NCBI RefSeq assembly: GCF_024746795.1
Contig: NZ_CP080524.1
Span: 2,582,001-2,646,000 of the forward strand
DNA length: 64,000 nucleotides
Direction of reading: 5' to 3'
DNA from: Mesorhizobium sp. AR10
GTDB taxonomy: Bacteria; Pseudomonadota; Alphaproteobacteria; Rhizobiales; Rhizobiaceae
The notes beneath the pieces are model-generated. The model worked only from the letters and a program-made list of their open reading frames with translations, made no database searches and was not told where the DNA came from. The translations under genes and the position numbers were made by a program. This document shows positions 34,934 through 43,484 of the stretch, piece after piece. Position 1 is the first letter of the stretch. The number at the start of each line of letters is the position of its first letter.

Positions 34934-37219
34934 ATGGCTTGTTCAAATCTACGTGATTTCGCGGTGGATGGCGGTTCGCTAGCGCTGCGCAACGCCCTGG
35001 AAGCTGGCCTCGATCCGTTCGAGGCGATCCTGAAAATGTTCGGACCGCACGATCTGTTCGCACCCATCAGCTTCAACGAAGGCGACGAGGACAACGAGGG
35101 CAACGAGGGCGACGAGAACGACGAGAGCGACGAGGGCAACGAAGGCGACGAAGCCGACGAGAACGACGAGAACGACGAGGGCAACGAGAACGACGAGGGC
35201 AACGAGCCTGACGACGGCGACGAGGGCAACGAGGGCGACGAGGGCAACGAGAACGACAACGACGACGAGGGCAACGAGGCCGACGAGGGCGACGAGAACG
35301 ACGAGAACGACGAGAATAACGAAGGCGACGAGGCCGACGAGAATAACGAGGACGACGAGAACAACGAGGGCGACGAGAGCGGCCTAGGCGACGAGGGCGA
35401 CGAGGACGACGAGGACGACGAGAGCAACGAGAACGATGAGGGCGACGAGGACAACGAGAACGACGAGGCCAACGAGGGCGACGAGGCCGACGAGGACGAC
35501 GAGAACAACGAGGACAACGAGGGCGACGAGAGCGACGAGAACGACGAGGGCGACGAGGATAACGAGGGCGACGAGAGCGACGAGGGCGACGAGAACGATG
35601 AGTCCGACGAGGGCGACGAGGGCGACGAGAGCGCCGTTGGCAACACCGACGAGGGCGACGAGGGCGACGAGGGCGACGAGAATAACGAGAACGACGAGGG
35701 CAACGAGAACGACGAGGACGACGAGAATAACGAGGACAACGAGGGTAACGAGAACGACGAGGGCGACGAGGCCGACGAGGGCGACGAGAATAACGAGGAC
35801 GACGAGGACGATGAGTCCGATGAGGGCGACGAGGCCGACGAGAGCGACGAGGGCGACGAGAACAACGAGGACAACGAGGCCGACGAGGTGAATTTCGGCG
35901 ACGAGGGCGACGAGGATGACGAGAGCGACGAGCAGGACGAGGGCGACGAGGGCGACGAGGCCAACGAGGGCGATGAGAACGACGAGAACGATGAGGGCAA
36001 CGAGCCCGACGTCGGAAACGACGAGAATGACGAGAACGATGAGGGCAACGAGGGCGACGAGCCCGACAATGGCGACGAGGGCGATGAGAGCGACGAGAGC
36101 GACGAGAGCGACGAGGACGACGAGGGCGACGAGAACGATGAGGGCGACGAGGGCGACGAGTTCGACGAGGCCAATGACGACGACGAGGGCGATGAGGGCG
36201 ACGAGCCCGACAATGGCGACGAGGGCGACGAGGATGACGAGGGCGATGAGGATGACGAGAACGACGAGGACGACGAGAACAACGAGGGCGATGAGGGCGA
36301 TGAGGACGCTGACGTAGACGGCGACGAGGGCGACGAGGACGACGAGAGCGACGAGGGCGACGAGGACGACGAGGGCGACGAGGACGATGAGGGCGACGAG
36401 GGCGTTGAGGGCAATGAGGGCGACGAGGACGATGAGGGCGACGAGGGCGATGAGGACGACGAGGGCGACGAGGACAACGAGAGCGACGAGGGCGATGAGG
36501 GCGACGAGGCCGACGAGAACAACGAGGACGACGAGGGCAACGAGGACACCGGCGACAATGAGGGTGACGAGGGCGACGAGGCCGCGGCCGACGACAGCGG
36601 CAATGAGGGCAACGAGGACGACGAGGCCGACGAGGGCGACGAGAACAACGAGGGCGACGAGAACGATGAGGGCGACGAGGGCGACGAGGGCGGCGTGGCC
36701 GACGAGGGCAACGAGAACGACGAGGACGACGAGAACAACGAGGACGACGAGGCCAACGAGAACAACGAGGGCGACGAGGCCAACGGAAACGAGGACGACG
36801 AGGGCAACGAGAACAACGAGGCCGACGAGAACAACGAGGGCGACGAGGACGACGAGGACAACGAGGACAACGAGGGCGACGAGGCCGACGAGAACGACGA
36901 GGGCGATGAGGACGACGAGGGCGACGAGGGCGACGAGAACGACGAGGGCAACGAGGGCCTTGAGAACGATGAGGGCGACGAGGACGACGAGGGCGACGAG
37001 GACGACGAGGGCGACGAAGCGGGCGACGAGGGCGATGAGGGCGACGAGGGCGAGGAGGGCGACGAGGACGACGAGGACGACGAGGGCGACGAGGACGACG
37101 AGGGCGACGAGGGCGACGAGGGCGAGGAGGATGACGAGAACGACGAGGGCGATGAGGACGACGAGGGCGACGAGGGCGACGAGAACGACGAGAACGACGA
37201 GCCCGGCAGCCAGGTCTGA
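34934..37219 (+). CDS. Giant hyperacidic tripeptide-repeat protein (candidate type I secretion substrate)
   Basis: The 761-residue protein has a non-repetitive head of 47 residues (MACSNLRDFAVDGG...LFAPISF) and then about 709 residues built from tripeptides of the form (G/N/D/A/S/P)-(D/N)-E, ending in PGSQV. I see no Lys, Arg or His in the repeat. There is no signal peptide or membrane segment. The start is well supported: GGGAGG at 34923-34928, five bases before ATG. The strand is supported because variants between repeat units are mostly silent in this frame (GAC/GAT, AAC/AAT, GAG/GAA). A strong terminator follows. Neighbours are an HlyD adaptor, a 2OG-Fe(II) oxygenase and a type I ABC protein, so secretion and Asp/Asn hydroxylation are inferred. 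An intracellular polyanion or DNA mimic is the main alternative. Confidence 0.8.
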   Translation: MACSNLRDFAVDGGSLALRNALEAGLDPFEAILKMFGPHDLFAPISFNEGDEDNEGNEGDENDESDEGNEGDEADENDENDEGNENDEGNEPDDGDEGNEGDEGNENDNDDEGNEADEGDENDENDENNEGDEADENNEDDENNEGDESGLGDEGDEDDEDDESNENDEGDEDNENDEANEGDEADEDDENNEDNEGDESDENDEGDEDNEGDESDEGDENDESDEGDEGDESAVGNTDEGDEGDEGDENNENDEGNENDEDDENNEDNEGNENDEGDEADEGDENNEDDEDDESDEGDEADESDEGDENNEDNEADEVNFGDEGDEDDESDEQDEGDEGDEANEGDENDENDEGNEPDVGNDENDENDEGNEGDEPDNGDEGDESDESDESDEDDEGDENDEGDEGDEFDEANDDDEGDEGDEPDNGDEGDEDDEGDEDDENDEDDENNEGDEGDEDADVDGDEGDEDDESDEGDEDDEGDEDDEGDEGVEGNEGDEDDEGDEGDEDDEGDEDNESDEGDEGDEADENNEDDEGNEDTGDNEGDEGDEAAADDSGNEGNEDDEADEGDENNEGDENDEGDEGDEGGVADEGNENDEDDENNEDDEANENNEGDEANGNEDDEGNENNEADENNEGDEDDEDNEDNEGDEADENDEGDEDDEGDEGDENDEGNEGLENDEGDEDDEGDEDDEGDEAGDEGDEGDEGEEGDEDDEDDEGDEDDEGDEGDEGEEDDENDEGDEDDEGDEGDENDENDEPGSQV
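35075..37201 (+). repeat. 9-bp coding tandem repeat (GACGAGGGC-type)
   Basis: About 2.1 kb consists of degenerate 9-base units centred on GACGAGGGC, each giving a pair of residues D-E plus one variable residue. The unit contains no stop codon in any of the six frames, so long false open frames exist on both strands. Occasional interruptions (for example SAVGNT, VNFG, AAADDSG) keep the reading frame. Confidence 0.9.
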
Positions 37220-37283
37220 TCACTGTCAATCTCGTGCAAATGCGACCGGACTTTCTGTCCGGTTGCCCTACCCAAACAACAAG

Positions 37284-37312
37284 GAAGCCCGGGAAACCGG
37301 GCTTCTTTCTTT
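37284..37312 (+). terminator. Rho-independent terminator after the repeat gene
   Basis: GAAGCCCGG (37284-37292) and CCGGGCTTC (37297-37305) form a perfect stem with a GAAA loop and are followed by TTTCTTTT. It makes the repeat gene a single-gene transcription unit. Confidence 0.9.
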
Positions 37313-37760
37313 TGGTATAGGAGTACGGTTGGATGCTTTCCGAAAGGCCGTGCGTGCAACGGGGCAGACACCTGCTTTGGTGTTTGAGCCCCTACCGGCC
37401 GGGGCATCGCGCCGGTCGAACGGGAAGCGCTATGGCCAGGTTTGGCAAGGCGCTTATTGCGTCGCATCGGCCAAGTAATGCGGCGTTGCTAAAACGAGCC
37501 TGAGGACATTGACCAGACCCTAGCGGATACCTGAAGACTGCGAAATGGAGGCCCCTGCTCGCCATTCGTTGAACCGACTTCATCGCCGCTTACTGCCTTT
37601 GTCCCCGGCCAGGGAGCCTTCGTCTAGCTGGCTGATGTGGATTGGGGGTTACCAGCTTCGAACGGCGCACTATCTCCGTCGCGGAAAGTCTCTTGCGGGA
37701 CGCCAGCCGAAAGCGGCAAGACACGGCAGGCAGCTCGACCAGACAAACGGAGGTAAAAAT

Positions 37761-37787
37761 ATGGTTGACCAAGTGCCGCTGGTCTGA
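37761..37787 (+). CDS. Possible leader micropeptide MVDQVPLV
   Basis: GGAGGT at 37749-37754 is followed six bases later by ATG and eight codons (MVDQVPLV) ending in TGA. The peptide's own codons form the left and right arms of the terminator-like hairpin that follows. A leader peptide controlling the oxygenase and ABC genes is possible. It could equally be the start of a gene lost by rearrangement. Confidence 0.35.
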   Translation: MVDQVPLV

Positions 37788-37802
37788 TCTATTTTTTTTT
37801 TT
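37767..37802 (+). terminator. Hairpin with long T-run upstream of the oxygenase gene
   Basis: GACCA (37767-37771) pairs with TGGTC (37780-37784) and is followed at 37792 by a run of eleven T. The stem is short, so termination would be modest, and it could act as an attenuator. Confidence 0.5.
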
Positions 37803-37905
37803 GGAGCCGGGACACCTATAGGGGAAGCGTACTAGATCAATCGAGCTATAAGCACCGACCGATACTTGGGTCTGCCGGACATCCGCAACCGTGGGAGGAG
37901 TTCTG

Positions 37906-38598
37906 ATGTTGACCGTGAATCCAGATGTCGCAAAAGAGGGAATTGCGAGAGCCGGAATGGCTGGTTCCGAGAGGTTCGTGCGGACAAACTATTTTCCGAC
38001 GATAATCTATCAGTACGACGTCGAGAATTGTGAGCGTCTTAACAAGACTCTTCTTGATCTCACTTACGCTGAGCGGGAGCGGGACCAGGCCGGTGTCAAC
38101 AAGTCGAATACGGCCGAGCTCGGCAGCTGGCACAGCGCCACAATGCTGCATAAGAACGCGGACTACGAACCGCTCCAAACGGAGATCGACACGGTACTGA
38201 GCCGGATATCGCAGGATCTGAGCTACGCGAAGGACCAGGTCCTCAAAGTCACGACGATGTGGTCTATCATCAATCCGCCGGGCAACGGTAACCGCGCCCA
38301 TGTGCATCCCAACAGCCTCTGGAGCGGAGTCTACTATGTCCAGGCGCCGGAAGGCGCAGGCAAGATCGAGTTCATAGATCCTCGTACTGTAATGATAATG
38401 AACCAGCCGAAGTACGTGGCAAAGAAGAAGCGGCCACGGGACTGTTGGACTAAGGTGAATTACAAGCCAATCCCAGGACGCATGATAATATTCCCGGCTT
38501 GGTTGTATCATGGCGTTGACAGCAACGTGTCCAAAGAGAAGGGGCGCGCGGCCGATCGGGTCATCCTCTCTTTCAACTTGAACCAAGTACGGAAATAA
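37906..38598 (+). CDS. 2OG-Fe(II) oxygenase family protein (TIGR02466-like)
   Basis: The 230-residue protein has the double-stranded beta-helix core of the 2OG-FeII_Oxy_5 type. NRAHVHPNSLWSGVYYVQ supplies the first iron ligands (His132/His134). PIPGRMIIFPAWLYHGVDSN supplies the distal His202. RVILSFNL carries Arg218 for 2-oxoglutarate. The ATG at 37906 follows GGGAGGAG; a GTG five codons earlier lies inside that site. It lies between the acidic repeat gene and the exporter. Many enzymes of this superfamily hydroxylate Asp, Asn or Pro in proteins; the Asp/Asn-rich neighbour is the obvious candidate substrate, which is inference. Confidence 0.85.
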   Translation: MLTVNPDVAKEGIARAGMAGSERFVRTNYFPTIIYQYDVENCERLNKTLLDLTYAERERDQAGVNKSNTAELGSWHSATMLHKNADYEPLQTEIDTVLSRISQDLSYAKDQVLKVTTMWSIINPPGNGNRAHVHPNSLWSGVYYVQAPEGAGKIEFIDPRTVMIMNQPKYVAKKKRPRDCWTKVNYKPIPGRMIIFPAWLYHGVDSNVSKEKGRAADRVILSFNLNQVRK

Positions 38599-38649
38599 CC
38601 GCCGCCGGTCACGGCGTCGTCGTCGTGTGTTCAACGTTGTGAGAGACCA

Positions 38650-40371
38650 TTGGCCAGGAGTAAACAATCGAATGTACTGAGGGAAACCTTTTATGGCGTC
38701 CGGTACATCGTATTTTTCGCCGTCCTCATCAGCCTGGTTTACGGCTTGCTGAGGTTGGCTGGTCCTCTTTTCATGATCCTCATCTTTGATCGGGTGTTGC
38801 CTTCGCGATCGGAGGCGACCCTGGTCTCCTTGCTTCTGCTTCTCGTCGCCATCCTAGCAGTGATGACGCTCCTTGATTATTCGCGGCGGCGGATACTGGC
38901 GCGTTTCGGTGCTCAGTTCCAGGAACGCATCGAGGACCACATATTCAGCTCCGCGGCACGCGACACCTACTTCGGCAGGAGCGGAAGCAAGCCAGCGGCC
39001 GGTCTAAACGAGGCTGATCAGCTCCGCGGGTTCTTTCACTCCGGCTCGCTGGTGAGCATCCTGGATTTCCTGTGGTCTCCGGTGTTCCTGGCTGTGGTAT
39101 TCGTGATCAGTCCAATGATTGGATGGGTTGTGGGGGCTGGGCTCGCGCTGCTGGTGCTCATCATGACGGTAAAGGTCTGCTTCGCCAAGGCTCGCGACGA
39201 GGGTGCCAGCGAAGCGAGCGACAAGATTGGCGACCTCAAGGACACGCTGCTGGTTTCGCGCGATGTAATCGAATCGCAGCAGATGATGGCCGCCTACAAC
39301 AAGCGATGGGTGCTGGCGCGGCGCCGGTCGCGCGACATGGCAGTTGAACTCAATGACTGGAATGCGTGGTTCTCGGTCCTGTCGTCGCACACCGCCAGGT
39401 TGATCCAGTACCTGGCGCTCGCGACCGGCGCTTATTTGACGATCAATGGCGAATTGACGGTCGGCGCGATGGTCGCCAGCATGTACCTGGCCCGCCAGGT
39501 CCTTTATCCCATGGAGAGCTTCCTGAAGCAGGTACCCAGTATCAGAGAGGCAATCGCAAACTGGATAACCCTCGACAGGACGCTCAAGACAGCAAGGGCG
39601 CCAACTGCAAAGTTGGAAGGCGGAGCAGCTTTGTACCTGTCCCAAGTGACGGTTCGCTGTCCGATCACAAAAACGAGGCTACTGCACAATCTCAATGTTG
39701 AGGTCTCGCTGGGTTCGGCGATCGAGATCGTCGGCAGTAGTAATTCGGGCAAGACCGTGCTCGCCGAGATGTTGATCGGGCGCTTCCCGCGTGCCGGCGG
39801 CAACGTCCTGCTTGGCACAATCCCTATCGAGCGACTGTCTATCACCGATGCAGCCAGGACGATCGGCTATGTGCCGCAGCGGGTCGACTTTATCACCGCC
39901 ACCGTCGAGGAGAACATCGCAGGTCTGGACACTGAACCGGACTGGGACAGGCTCGAGCACGTGGCGCGCCTGGCGCAGATGCACGACAAGATTCTCTCCT
40001 TGCCTGACGGATATCTTACCCGCATCGATGCCGTCGGCAGTATCTTCTCTAAGAGCGAACGTCACCGGCTTGCCCTCGCACGGGCGCTTTATCCGGATCC
40101 GAAATGGCTGGTTGTTGACGAACCTGACGGGACCTTCAGGGAAGCTCTGTCCAAGAGCCTCAAGAGCGAAGTTGCCGACTTCCTCGCTCGTGGGGGGATT
40201 CTGATCATGCTCACCCGCCTCGCGCTGAAGACATATCAACCCACCCGGCGCTTCACCTTGGATGACGGCGAACTCAGCGAAGTTAAGCTCGACGGGGCGG
40301 CTGACAGAAAAGTGATCAGAATCCAGAATGGTGGTAAGAGGGACGCCGATTTCGCAATGGATTCAGCGTGA
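38650..40371 (+). CDS. Type I secretion ABC protein (PrtD-like) with degenerate ATPase motifs
   Basis: The 573-residue protein has an N-terminal exporter membrane domain with about six helices (residues 20-300), no C39 peptidase domain, and a C-terminal ATPase domain. Walker A GSSNSGKT (362-369), Q-loop Gln410 and Walker B LVVDE (487-491) are present. The signature LSGGQ reads FSKSE (466-470), the D-loop reads DGTF, and the switch His is missing (IMLTRLAL). The start is a TTG at 38650; no ATG or GTG lies between the oxygenase stop and it. With HlyD at 30094 it could export the acidic repeat protein, possibly as the non-catalytic half of a heterodimer. Confidence 0.85.
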   Translation: MARSKQSNVLRETFYGVRYIVFFAVLISLVYGLLRLAGPLFMILIFDRVLPSRSEATLVSLLLLLVAILAVMTLLDYSRRRILARFGAQFQERIEDHIFSSAARDTYFGRSGSKPAAGLNEADQLRGFFHSGSLVSILDFLWSPVFLAVVFVISPMIGWVVGAGLALLVLIMTVKVCFAKARDEGASEASDKIGDLKDTLLVSRDVIESQQMMAAYNKRWVLARRRSRDMAVELNDWNAWFSVLSSHTARLIQYLALATGAYLTINGELTVGAMVASMYLARQVLYPMESFLKQVPSIREAIANWITLDRTLKTARAPTAKLEGGAALYLSQVTVRCPITKTRLLHNLNVEVSLGSAIEIVGSSNSGKTVLAEMLIGRFPRAGGNVLLGTIPIERLSITDAARTIGYVPQRVDFITATVEENIAGLDTEPDWDRLEHVARLAQMHDKILSLPDGYLTRIDAVGSIFSKSERHRLALARALYPDPKWLVVDEPDGTFREALSKSLKSEVADFLARGGILIMLTRLALKTYQPTRRFTLDDGELSEVKLDGAADRKVIRIQNGGKRDADFAMDSA

Positions 40372-40514
40372 TCGGGAAGTGTGAGCCCGGGCAGCTGAAG
40401 GCTCTCGAGGGCACTTGGTCGATCTCTGTTGCCGACCAATCCAGCCCAGCACTCAATGAGCACCGGCCGCGGAACGAACTTGCGATCCAAACTTAACATC
40501 GGGAGTGTGCTGGC

Positions 40515-40712
40515 ATGGAAGGAAATAGGCCCGACTTTGACGTCTTCGCAATCAGAGAGCGTGATGGGAAGGGAAAGGACGTCTTCACGAAGATCGGAGT
40601 GGCGTTCAAGCGGCGGAACGCCGAGGGGGTGTCTATCCTCCTCGACGCCTTGCCACTCGGTCGACGGCTGGCCGTGCTGCCACCCCTTCCTGAGGACGAG
40701 GAAAAGAAATAA
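40515..40712 (+). CDS. Small conserved hypothetical protein (65 aa)
   Basis: The protein DFDVFAIRERDGKGKDVFTKIGVAFKRRNAEGVSILLDALPLGRRLAVLPP resembles a widespread short proteobacterial protein of unknown role. It has one small beta-rich domain and an acidic/basic tail (EDEEKK). It appears intact and follows the ABC gene by 143 bases. Ribosome binding site is weak. Confidence 0.6.
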   Translation: MEGNRPDFDVFAIRERDGKGKDVFTKIGVAFKRRNAEGVSILLDALPLGRRLAVLPPLPEDEEKK

Positions 40713-41085
40713 AGTTAATACTGAACTCTCCTGAGACCGTGAGACCCAGCGGGCATCCCCGCGGCCCACGCGGCGCCGCTCCCACGGTGCAAGCACAACC
40801 TGTTGCCGCGAAGGTCGGGGGTGCCGGCGATTTCGTCGCGCGCCGCTGAAGACTTGCGCTGGTCGACGTGCGACACTCGCCAAACTGTCGAAGGAGGGGA
40901 TTTCTCGAGGTCCGGTTCTCTGGTGGGGCCAACCGATCGTCAAGGCGCGGCAGCGGCTGCGAAGGTTTCGCACGGTATCCGCAAGGTCCCGAAGGGCCGT
41001 CGCGACTTTCGGGCGCCGGCGAAGATTGAAACCGCTGCCGCCGCGAGGCTCCAGGGCCGACATGGATAGACGGCATTCGTTACCG
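40713..41085. other. Gap without a supportable gene
   Basis: This GC-rich stretch is open in several frames on both strands, but none resembles a known protein or has a good start site. Confidence 0.35.
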
Positions 41086-41850
41086 TCACGCCAAACTTGC
41101 CTCGAAGGCCAATTCCCGCAGAACTCCTCGAACGGATAAATCACCCTCGAAAAGCGTCCACATCCGATCTCGCGAACATCGTTGAGAAATCTGGATCGCG
41201 AGATAGCGAGCGATCGGATAATTCCAAAAATAGTTGTAAGGCATCTCCGGCTGTAACAAAGCCGAATCCAGATGATCCCTATGGGTTCCGAGATATTTCT
41301 GGTTATCTTTATGCCAGACCTGAGAAAGACAACGGTATTGCCGCGCGTCACCGCACAAGGCGTATGACAACTGCGCCATTTCGCCGATAAATGCGCAAAC
41401 CTCCCTCATGATTGGCGATACGAACTTTCCCCGGCTCGCCCTGATTTGCACGGCATGCCCAAATTCATGCGCAATAACCAGGGAATCGGACGGTTCGCCA
41501 AGAAAGCTGTAAAAAATTGTGGGATACGTGCCCGGTCCATTGTCAAGTGTGAGTGCTCTCGGAGATTTATTGGGCCGAGCTACAAGCGTCTTGACGGTCT
41601 TCTCGAAAGTGTCGTCGATAATGCTCCGCTGCGCGGGAAAGAATGCGCGCATTGCATCAGCGGTTCTCAGCCAAGCGGTCTCAGGATCAAGACCATAGCT
41701 TCCTGAAGCGGACCACTTGTGCCCGGCCGATGCGCTGGCGACCTCCCGGGCCACTGCGCTGAGAATGCGGCGGCAAGCAACCGGATCGAGCTCATGCAAG
41801 GCGAGCCAGTCCGAAAGGCTGTGCCGTTCTGCCCGGCGCGTCATCGGCAT
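41086..41850 (-). CDS. Putative M3-like zinc metallopeptidase
   Basis: The 254-residue protein contains SLVIAHEFGHAVQIRASRG with HEFGH at residues 128-132 and a candidate third ligand Glu150 in SPIMREVCAF. These resemble the catalytic core of oligoendopeptidase F (M3). Full M3 enzymes are about 600 residues, so this is a minimal or truncated version. No signal peptide is visible. Its start overlaps the 3' end of the upstream gene by 10 bases, so the two are coupled. Confidence 0.7.
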   Translation of the reverse strand: MPMTRRAERHSLSDWLALHELDPVACRRILSAVAREVASASAGHKWSASGSYGLDPETAWLRTADAMRAFFPAQRSIIDDTFEKTVKTLVARPNKSPRALTLDNGPGTYPTIFYSFLGEPSDSLVIAHEFGHAVQIRASRGKFVSPIMREVCAFIGEMAQLSYALCGDARQYRCLSQVWHKDNQKYLGTHRDHLDSALLQPEMPYNYFWNYPIARYLAIQISQRCSRDRMWTLFEGDLSVRGVLRELAFEASLA

Positions 41851-42665
41851 GCTTGTGCATCGGCGACGCTATAGACAAGCGGCGTGCCTGGCGGAAAAAG
41901 GTTCCTAATGTACTCGATCCTATGTGGGACGGCTCGCATGGTAGCTTCAGTGTCTGCGGGCGGGAAACGGTCAGGATGGTGCAGTATTGCAAAGGCAAAC
42001 AGCGCGGTTTCGGCCAGGTCCTCTCGCTCCGGACTCCGCGCCGCGTATGACGCCAGAAATTGCCCATCGCTCGCCTGCGCCTCCTTCCAGCCATCCGAAA
42101 GCCGGTGATCCTCGTCGAGGGACGCATGCACAGACCCGTGAAACAGCGACTCCTCGAGATGATTGTAGCTCGCGCGCTCGTCAGCAGTACCGGAGTACAC
42201 AATCACCTGCTCGGTGCCGGCGTGGAATCCCTCCTGTCCCATGTGAACGCTGAAGCGGTGGATCCCTGCCCTGAGCAAACTGGGTAGCTGGCCAAGCGGG
42301 TTTGCAAAGCGTAGGGCCTCGGCCTTCTCCTGGGCGCCGAATTCCGGGTTAATGCCAATTTCAATGTTCGTTCCATCGGCATAGTGGGCGGCGAACAGGA
42401 ACGCATTTACGACCGGTTCGTCGTCCACGCGCTTGTCCCATATTTGGCGATCGGCACGACCAACATGCTCGAGGCAAGAAAAAGTACTTTCGTCGGAAGT
42501 ACGTATTATGTCGAAGACGGTATCCTTTGTCCAACCGAACGGTGGCTTGTTTTTAGAGAGACCATTCTGTACTTGTGAGACGAAATACACGATAGTGGTC
42601 AGCGCGGCGAGAGTGATGATGCGGTTTACCAAGCTGATCATTCTGACCACAGGCGCCATTTGCAC
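41841..42665 (-). CDS. Membrane-anchored HExxH-type protein with mutated active site (HGSVH)
   Basis: The 274-residue protein has an N-terminal signal anchor (residues about 10-31) and a domain homologous to the gene at 43485. The zinc motif HExxH of the paralogue reads HGSVH here (residues 176-180), so the catalytic Glu is Gly; GAG to GGG is a single-base change. The third-ligand region REDLAETALFAF (Glu219) is retained. It may bind zinc but should not cleave. It could act as a regulator or binding subunit. ATG codons at 42665 and 42641 both give the anchor. Confidence 0.7.
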   Translation of the reverse strand: MQMAPVVRMISLVNRIITLAALTTIVYFVSQVQNGLSKNKPPFGWTKDTVFDIIRTSDESTFSCLEHVGRADRQIWDKRVDDEPVVNAFLFAAHYADGTNIEIGINPEFGAQEKAEALRFANPLGQLPSLLRAGIHRFSVHMGQEGFHAGTEQVIVYSGTADERASYNHLEESLFHGSVHASLDEDHRLSDGWKEAQASDGQFLASYAARSPEREDLAETALFAFAILHHPDRFPPADTEATMRAVPHRIEYIRNLFPPGTPLVYSVADAQACR

Positions 42666-42761
42666 TTCCGCGTTGGTGCATCTTAGCCGAAGGTATCACC
42701 CGTGTCGATCCATTGTCCGGGATCAGGACATATGAGACGCGGCTGCTTCAGGCGACCGGCC

Positions 42762-42900
42762 GATGGCGCTATCCGTTGGCTGCGCAACACTGATTTCCCG
42801 ATAACCGACCCTGAGGGAAATGTGAAGCTTGTCGGCGGCCACGACTTGACGGAGCTGCGGGAAACCGAATTGCGCCTTCAGGTTCTGATGGAAGGCATTC
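42762..42900 (+). pseudogene. PAS/PAC domain fragment of a sensor kinase
   Basis: DGAIRWLRNTDFPITDPEGNVKLVGG followed by HDLTELRETELRLQVLMEGI is the end of a PAS domain with its PAC motif and the start of the next linker. Nothing before or after fits a complete kinase, so it is a scrap. Confidence 0.65.
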
Positions 42901-43484
42901 GCAAACTCTATAAGACCTCAGCGACCCTCGCGTTGGCGGCCGCGGTCGCTCCGCTAAGCAGGAGTGGGGTGCTGCCGAACCTCGTGCGCAGGGCTCTCAC
43001 CTGCGTCTTTGGTCCTGCTCTCGGCTATCTCGAACGTCTTGAGGTAGGAGAGTCCGAGCCACGCTGCTAGCTCGGCGCTGAATGCTTCGCTTGTGCGGGG
43101 ATCAACGGTGGCGCCATACCATCCGATGGGTGCGCCGCCCCGCACCAGCGGCAAGACCACCGCCGCGGTTTCCGGTGCGCGGGCGAGTTCCTCCAACTAG
43201 GGTCTCACTGGCGCGACAACGCCGGGCCGCATCGGTCTGACCTCCGCCTCGAAGGGCCTGAGGTGCTCGCCGCCCTGCAGCGCCTGCGCTGGCGCGTGGG
43301 CGCCCTCGTCGGCGGGTTCGAAGCGGGATATGCGAACCGCCGCCTGCGTGGTTTCCAGCCGAGCCGCGCGCATCTCAACACGCTGATCGCAGCGGCCGGC
43401 TCCGATATCACGGCGTGGGCGCGGGACTCGTGGCAGGGCGGGAATCCCCTCCCGAGTCTGACGGCTCGGAATGTGCTCTAGCCC
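42901..43484. other. Stretch with unrecognised short frames
   Basis: The minus-strand frame 42954-43196 and a plus-strand frame ending at 43481 (LAALQRLRWRVGALVGG...) look like scraps of larger proteins. I do not recognise either, and neither has a convincing start site. Confidence 0.35.

Larger units (their letters stand above)
37313..37905. other. Intergenic stretch between repeat gene and oxygenase
   Basis: It holds no recognisable full gene. Near its end are an eight-codon open frame with a strong ribosome binding site and a hairpin followed by a long T-run, listed separately. Confidence 0.45.

Noticed and set aside
35075..37201. Short regular repeats considered as a CRISPR array
   Set aside because: Units are 9 bases, degenerate and coding, with no spacers and no cas genes.
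34934..37219. RTX (GGxGxDxUx) calcium-binding protein
   Set aside because: The repeat is (x)-(D/N)-E without the Gly-rich nonapeptide or the hydrophobic position.
35073..37229. A 718-codon minus-strand frame rich in Arg and Pro across the same array
   Set aside because: Same cause: a by-product of the repeat unit, with no start signal.
34888..37467. An 859-codon minus-strand frame rich in Ser and Pro across the repeat array
   Set aside because: The 9-base unit is stop-free in all frames. The minus frame has no ribosome binding site, and the silent variation fits the plus frame.
40236..41351. A 371-codon minus-strand frame
   Set aside because: It overlaps the end of the ABC gene and the small 65-residue gene, lacks homology and has no start site.
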